DNA of 9,734 bases. It comes from Paenibacillus sp. FSL H7-0331. GTDB lineage: Bacteria; Bacillota; Bacilli; Paenibacillales; NBRC-103111. The DNA lies in contig NZ_MRTH01000085.1 in NCBI RefSeq assembly GCF_001956045.1, positions 1-9,734 of the forward strand, in the 5' to 3' direction. Made by a program: the position numbers and the translations under genes. The notes under the pieces were generated by a model. It had not been told where the DNA came from. It did no database searches and worked only from the letters and a program-made list of their open reading frames with translations. Shown here piece after piece: positions 7,398 to 9,734 of this stretch; within the stretch, counting starts at the first letter, position 1; the number at the start of each line of letters is the position of its first letter.

Positions 7398-8114
7398 ATG
7401 TATGATGGCAAGGTGAAGGTAGGCGGTCCCGAGGAACGCATAGCTATCCAGATTGACCAGCTGGAACAGCATTATTTGGTAGGGCGGGACATCGAAATTC
7501 AGTATTTCATAGAGCAACTAACAGTCGGCGGACAACAGGGACGGATCTTAAATCTCTATGGTACCGGCGGCGTAGGAAAAAGCTATTTAATCGACGAGTT
7601 CCGTCGGCTGGCGGTGAATCTGAATGCCTACTTTCTGTTGATGGACAGCCGCGGGTTCTCTCATACACCGCAGGACTTCTGCACGCAATTGTTGCGTATG
7701 CTCGGCTATCCGATGGAGAAGCTGCAGCAGATCGCCGAGCCGCAGGCGCTTCTAGAGCTATGCCATGACATCCTGAGGGAAAAGGCGGTGAATCAGAAGC
7801 TTGTTCTCGCATTAGACACATTCGAGGACATGGGTGATATGGAGCACTGGCTGAGAGAGGCATTCCTCCCACAATTATACCCGGAAATCCTGATTCTCAT
7901 TGCGGGAAGATTCCCCTTGCAAGGCATATGGCTCAGTTCACCTGCATGGCGCCATTGGATACACCGGATGCCCATTGGGGATCTGGATTATATCTCCGTT
8001 AAGCAATATCTAGAGAGCTCGGGCATTTCTCAGGAGTCGATGATCAAACAGATTTGGATGAAAACTAGAGGACATCCGCTCACGTTGTCCGCAATTTCTG
8101 TTATCAGAAATTGA
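7398..8114 (+). CDS. N-terminal ATPase half of a broken LuxR-type regulator
   Basis: This 238-residue STAND/AAA-like ATPase module has an N-terminal LVGRDIEIQYF (27-37), Walker A GTGGVGKS (55-62), a Walker B-like LVLALDTFED (135-144), a sensor-1-like LILIAGR (165-171) and the GHPLTLS segment (225-231) that closes the ATPase domain in this family. The start is ATG 7398, with AAGGTAGG (7382-7389) as ribosome site. The frame ends seven residues after GHPLTLS, where relatives (from memory) continue with a helical/winged-helix region before the GNAT-like and HTH parts. The next frame picks up those later parts in the -1 register and overlaps this stop by three bases. I infer a single ancestral regulator that has lost its middle and its frame. 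Alternatively, two separate polypeptides are made. It probably controlled the peptide genes just downstream. Confidence 0.75.
   Translation: MYDGKVKVGGPEERIAIQIDQLEQHYLVGRDIEIQYFIEQLTVGGQQGRILNLYGTGGVGKSYLIDEFRRLAVNLNAYFLLMDSRGFSHTPQDFCTQLLRMLGYPMEKLQQIAEPQALLELCHDILREKAVNQKLVLALDTFEDMGDMEHWLREAFLPQLYPEILILIAGRFPLQGIWLSSPAWRHWIHRMPIGDLDYISVKQYLESSGISQESMIKQIWMKTRGHPLTLSAISVIRN
8092..8113. repeat. Perfect 9-base inverted repeat at the regulator frame junction
   Basis: CAATTTCTG (8092-8100), loop TTAT, CAGAAATTG (8105-8113). The stop TGA of the upstream frame (8112-8114) and the only upstream start codon of the next frame (TTG 8111) both fall in the right arm. Confidence 0.85.
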
Positions 8115-9007
8115 CTCCGTATCTCATGGAGACGTTGAATCCGTCCAATTGGGCGGAGGCAGAGCAGTATTTGGACAATCGTCACATCAATCCGAAGGAA
8201 ATTTGCCTTCCTCTCCAGAACCCGGACACGGGGGAGAGGTTCGAGTATATGATTTCTAAAGAAGAAAGTTTATATTCGATTAAGCATATTCATCTTCAAG
8301 AGCTTTACGAGCTCGATCCTAGCATTGTTAAGCTGATGAGAGATCAGCAGGGGGCAATATGCGGCCTGACTGCAATCATTCCGATTCATGCAGGAACGCT
8401 TGACTACTTGCTAACTCACCCGCTGTCATCCACTTATTTCCAAAGTCTGCCGGATCATAGGCTAAAGGAACTCCGGGTGCCGAATGAACATATTGCCGGT
8501 TATTTTGTGAAAACGATCGATGTATCGGATTTTGAGGACGTGGCGATACGTACAACTGCAGGGCTAACGTTCATCTCACTGCTTATTTCTTCCGATTATG
8601 TCGTGGCTGCTCCTCCGGATCTCCCCTTCTTAAAGGATTTCCACCTTAGCTTGGGGTGCGAGCAGACGAAAAGCGTTGCACATTACGATTATGACATTAA
8701 CACTCCTACGCCGTATTATGTTCTCGATAAGAGGGGCAGCAGGCTGCAGGACTATTTGAATAAAATGATGGCGTCTTTCGGCTTTGTAGATCAATCCAAG
8801 CAGCAGGATGATGGTATGCCGATGCTGTCCGAGCGGGAAAAAGAAGTGGTGGGGCTGCTGGTGAAAGGTTATACGAATCAAGAAATATCGGCGGACTTGT
8901 TTATTACAGAAGTAACGGTCAAGAAGCATTTGACAGCGGTATTTCGGAAGTTGAATGTCAGGAATCGAACACAACTGGTTAACAGCTACTTGAAAAAAAC
9001 AAAATGA
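8111..9007 (+). CDS. C-terminal half of the regulator: GNAT-like domain plus LuxR HTH
   Basis: This 298-residue frame is counted from TTG 8111; an in-frame ATG lies at 8126. Neither start has a ribosome binding site, which argues that it was once continuous with the frame before it. Residues about 45-220 resemble the GNAT-fold (acetyltransferase-like) domain seen in large ATPase-LuxR regulators of Paenibacillus. It may serve as a sensor rather than an enzyme. Residues 239-290 are a LuxR-type helix-turn-helix: LSEREKEVVGLL, GYTNQEISADLF and the recognition helix VTVKKHLTAVFRKL, then NRTQLV. The DNA-binding part looks complete. The codons just before 8111 in this frame (reading RNFCYQK) also look native, placing the join upstream near 8095. 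A terminator follows the stop, so the regulator is a separate unit from the peptide gene. If translated, it would lack ATPase control and may bind DNA in an unregulated way. Confidence 0.8.
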   Translation: MTPYLMETLNPSNWAEAEQYLDNRHINPKEICLPLQNPDTGERFEYMISKEESLYSIKHIHLQELYELDPSIVKLMRDQQGAICGLTAIIPIHAGTLDYLLTHPLSSTYFQSLPDHRLKELRVPNEHIAGYFVKTIDVSDFEDVAIRTTAGLTFISLLISSDYVVAAPPDLPFLKDFHLSLGCEQTKSVAHYDYDINTPTPYYVLDKRGSRLQDYLNKMMASFGFVDQSKQQDDGMPMLSEREKEVVGLLVKGYTNQEISADLFITEVTVKKHLTAVFRKLNVRNRTQLVNSYLKKTK

Positions 9008-9016
9008 TCGTAATCA

Positions 9017-9056
9017 GACAAGTTTTCTCTTAAGAGAGAGCTTGTCTTCTTTTTTT
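9017..9056 (+). terminator. Intrinsic terminator after the regulator
   Basis: A 13-base stem, GACAAGTTTTCTC (9017-9029) with GAGAGAGCTTGTC (9034-9046), has loop TTAA and two G-T pairs. It is followed by TTCTTTTTTT (9047-9056). It begins 10 bases after the stop codon. Confidence 0.92.
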
Positions 9057-9086
9057 ATCCGTGAGGAGAACGAAGGTATACCCGAA

Positions 9087-9114
9087 TTCGACTGTTTTGC
9101 TACGTTTGGATAAT
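9087..9114 (+). promoter_or_regulatory. Candidate promoter of the precursor peptide gene
   Basis: A -10-like GATAAT (9109-9114) lies 16 bases after a -35-like TTCGAC (9087-9092). It sits between the regulator terminator and the precursor ribosome site, where a promoter is needed. The -35 is weak, as expected if an activator such as a LuxR protein is required. Confidence 0.35.
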
Positions 9115-9142
9115 AGAATGCGCGAAAGCAGGAAGGCATTCT
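9115..9142. repeat. 7-base inverted repeat in the precursor leader
   Basis: AGAATGC (9115-9121) and GCATTCT (9136-9142) are perfect arms 14 bases apart, directly after the candidate -10. It could be a 5' mRNA hairpin or a regulator site. Confidence 0.45.
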
Positions 9143-9169
9143 TAATGAGATTAAAAAACTTAATTTACT

Positions 9170-9174
9170 GGAGG
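9170..9174 (+). promoter_or_regulatory. Ribosome binding site GGAGG that sets the precursor start
   Basis: GGAGG lies nine bases before ATG 9184. The same frame is open back to a GTG at 9061, but that start lies just after the terminator and has no ribosome site, and the added residues do not look like a leader. The 49-residue product is therefore preferred. Confidence 0.85.
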
Positions 9175-9183
9175 AATAATACA

Positions 9184-9333
9184 ATGTCCAATGAGAACGA
9201 ATCAAAAGATTTAAAGCTTGAAGATTTGGAGAAGCCATTGACGGAGACGGAAATGAAAGAAACAACTGGTGGAGCATTGGGAAAAATCTCTGGGACAGTA
9301 GTCCGTAATGGTATGAGTCGAGGTTCAAACTAA
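9184..9333 (+). CDS. Double-glycine leader precursor peptide (bacteriocin/RiPP-like)
   Basis: This 49-residue peptide has an acidic 30-residue leader (nine Asp/Glu) ending ETEMKETTGG and a core of 19 residues, ALGKISGTVVRNGMSRGSN. Counting back from the cut, Gly-2/Gly-1, Met-7, Glu-8 and Leu-12 fit the double-glycine leader pattern read by C39 peptidases. The core is cationic (Lys34, Arg41, Arg46, no acidic residue), rich in Gly/Ser/Asn, and has no Cys, so disulfides or lanthionines are excluded. Ser and Thr remain for other changes, or the peptide may be exported unmodified. The ribosome site is GGAGG at 9170. A PpiC-like maturation protein follows, with a long hairpin in between. The function (antimicrobial, signal or other) cannot be read from sequence. 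The core matches no named bacteriocin that I recognise. Confidence 0.82.
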   Translation: MSNENESKDLKLEDLEKPLTETEMKETTGGALGKISGTVVRNGMSRGSN

Positions 9334-9397
9334 AGCACAAGTTAAAACGATAGACTCGGATTGTTGCAATGATTTGTTTCTTTTAAAAACAGATTAA

Positions 9398-9440
9398 TGA
9401 ACTGGGAAACCCTAACTATCGTTAGGTTTTTTCCAGTTCA
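9398..9440 (+). terminator. Long hairpin between precursor and maturation gene, possible attenuator
   Basis: TGAACTGG (9398-9405) pairs with CCAGTTCA (9433-9440), and inside it CCTAAC (9411-9416) pairs with GTTAGG (9421-9426) around loop TATC. A-T pairs join the two blocks. A run of six T (9427-9432) directly follows the inner stem, so the inner hairpin can act as an intrinsic terminator while the full hairpin is a stable stem just before the next ribosome site. Partial termination here would give more precursor than downstream protein. Confidence 0.65.
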
Positions 9441-9460
9441 ATGTGAAGAGGTGGCTTATT

Positions 9461-9734
9461 ATGGATGCTATGGAGCTGGTAGCGTTTAACGTGAACGGTA
9501 CGGAATGGCGTCTACGCGATGTACTAAAGCTTGCGTGCATGGAGGGTCGTTTCTCCGCTGTCGAGGATAGCATTCGAAGAGCCATTATGAAGGAATTTGC
9601 GGAACAGCATCAGTTATCGATCGATGAGCAGGAATGGAAAGCGAAAGCCAATGAGCTGCGACAGCAATTGGGGTTATACAGTGCAGCAGAAACTTTGGCT
9701 TGGCTTAAAGTGCGAGGGCTCACGATGGTCGATC
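9461..9734 (+). CDS. SurA/PpiC-like peptide maturation protein, N-terminal part (runs off right edge)
   Basis: 91 codons are visible from ATG 9461, preceded by GAGGTG (9448-9453) seven bases upstream; the frame is open to the window end. The segment starts with FNVNGTEWRLRDVLKLACMEG, then an amphipathic helical stretch, then SIDEQEWKAKANELRQQLGLYSAAETLAWLKVRGLTMVD. The order NG-x-x-hydrophobic helix, the DEQEW segment, LGLYSAAETLAWL and RGLTMVD matches the helical N-terminal domain of SurA/PpiC-related proteins. These include the peptide maturation proteins (TIGR04500-like) that sit beside C39-type exporters. No signal peptide or lipobox is seen, so a cytoplasmic chaperone or isomerase acting on the precursor is likely. 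The catalytic parvulin domain, if present, lies beyond the window. The family call rests on recall of sequence patterns, not alignment. Confidence 0.72.
   Translation, partial: MDAMELVAFNVNGTEWRLRDVLKLACMEGRFSAVEDSIRRAIMKEFAEQHQLSIDEQEWKAKANELRQQLGLYSAAETLAWLKVRGLTMVD

Noticed and set aside
8098..8114. Programmed -1 frameshift in the regulator
   Set aside because: No X-XXY-YYZ slippery heptamer precedes the stop, and the central domain of the family also appears to be missing, so deletion plus frame loss explains it better.
9061..9183. Longer precursor starting at GTG 9061
   Set aside because: There is no ribosome site there, it sits immediately after a terminator, and the extra 41 residues do not look like a leader. 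ATG 9184 has GGAGG.
9014..9340. 108-codon minus-strand frame over the terminator and precursor gene
   Set aside because: It would run through the terminator and lies antisense to a well-supported precursor with a good ribosome site.

Overview
The window looks like Paenibacillus or a close relative in Bacillales. The evidence is a Gram-positive secretion signal, three C-terminal SLH (S-layer homology) domains on a very large repeat-rich surface protein, strong AGGAGG-type ribosome binding sites, U-tailed terminators, and a LuxR-type regulator with an N-terminal P-loop ATPase. All convincing genes are on the + strand. No rRNA, tRNA, CRISPR array or intact insertion sequence was seen.

Layout. 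(1) Bases 1-2159 hold a peptidase-containing ABC transporter (C39 protease, membrane domain, ATPase) of the kind that cuts double-glycine leaders and exports peptides. Its true start lies left of the window. (2) Bases 2160-2475 hold no intact gene, only small decayed-looking frames, one of which reads like a membrane-protein tail. (3) Bases 2489-6790 encode a 1433-residue exported cell-wall protein: signal peptide, 12 NHL-type repeats (probably two six-bladed propellers), three cadherin-like beta-sandwich domains, further beta-rich modules, a Gly/Ser linker and three SLH domains. A terminator follows. (4) Bases 6854-7397 are mostly non-coding, with two hairpin or dyad elements, a good -10 hexamer and a short frame resembling the start of PanB. 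(5) Bases 7398-9007 encode an ATPase/GNAT-like/LuxR regulator broken into two frames. The join sits exactly on a perfect hairpin, and the central part of the family architecture appears to be missing. A terminator follows. (6) Bases 9184-9333 encode a 49-residue precursor peptide with a textbook double-glycine leader and a 19-residue cationic core without cysteine. (7) After a long hairpin, a gene starts at 9461 and runs off the right edge. Its N-terminus resembles the SurA/PpiC-like peptide maturation proteins found beside such exporters.

Working model (inference). The right end is the start of a small exported-peptide (bacteriocin or RiPP-like) operon: regulator, precursor, maturation/chaperone-like protein, and presumably an exporter further right. 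The exporter at the left edge either belongs to a related neighbouring cluster or serves this precursor from a distance, with the SLH surface protein in between. The most notable points are the cysteine-free precursor next to a PpiC-like protein, the damaged regulator, and the hairpin between precursor and maturation gene that could set their expression ratio.
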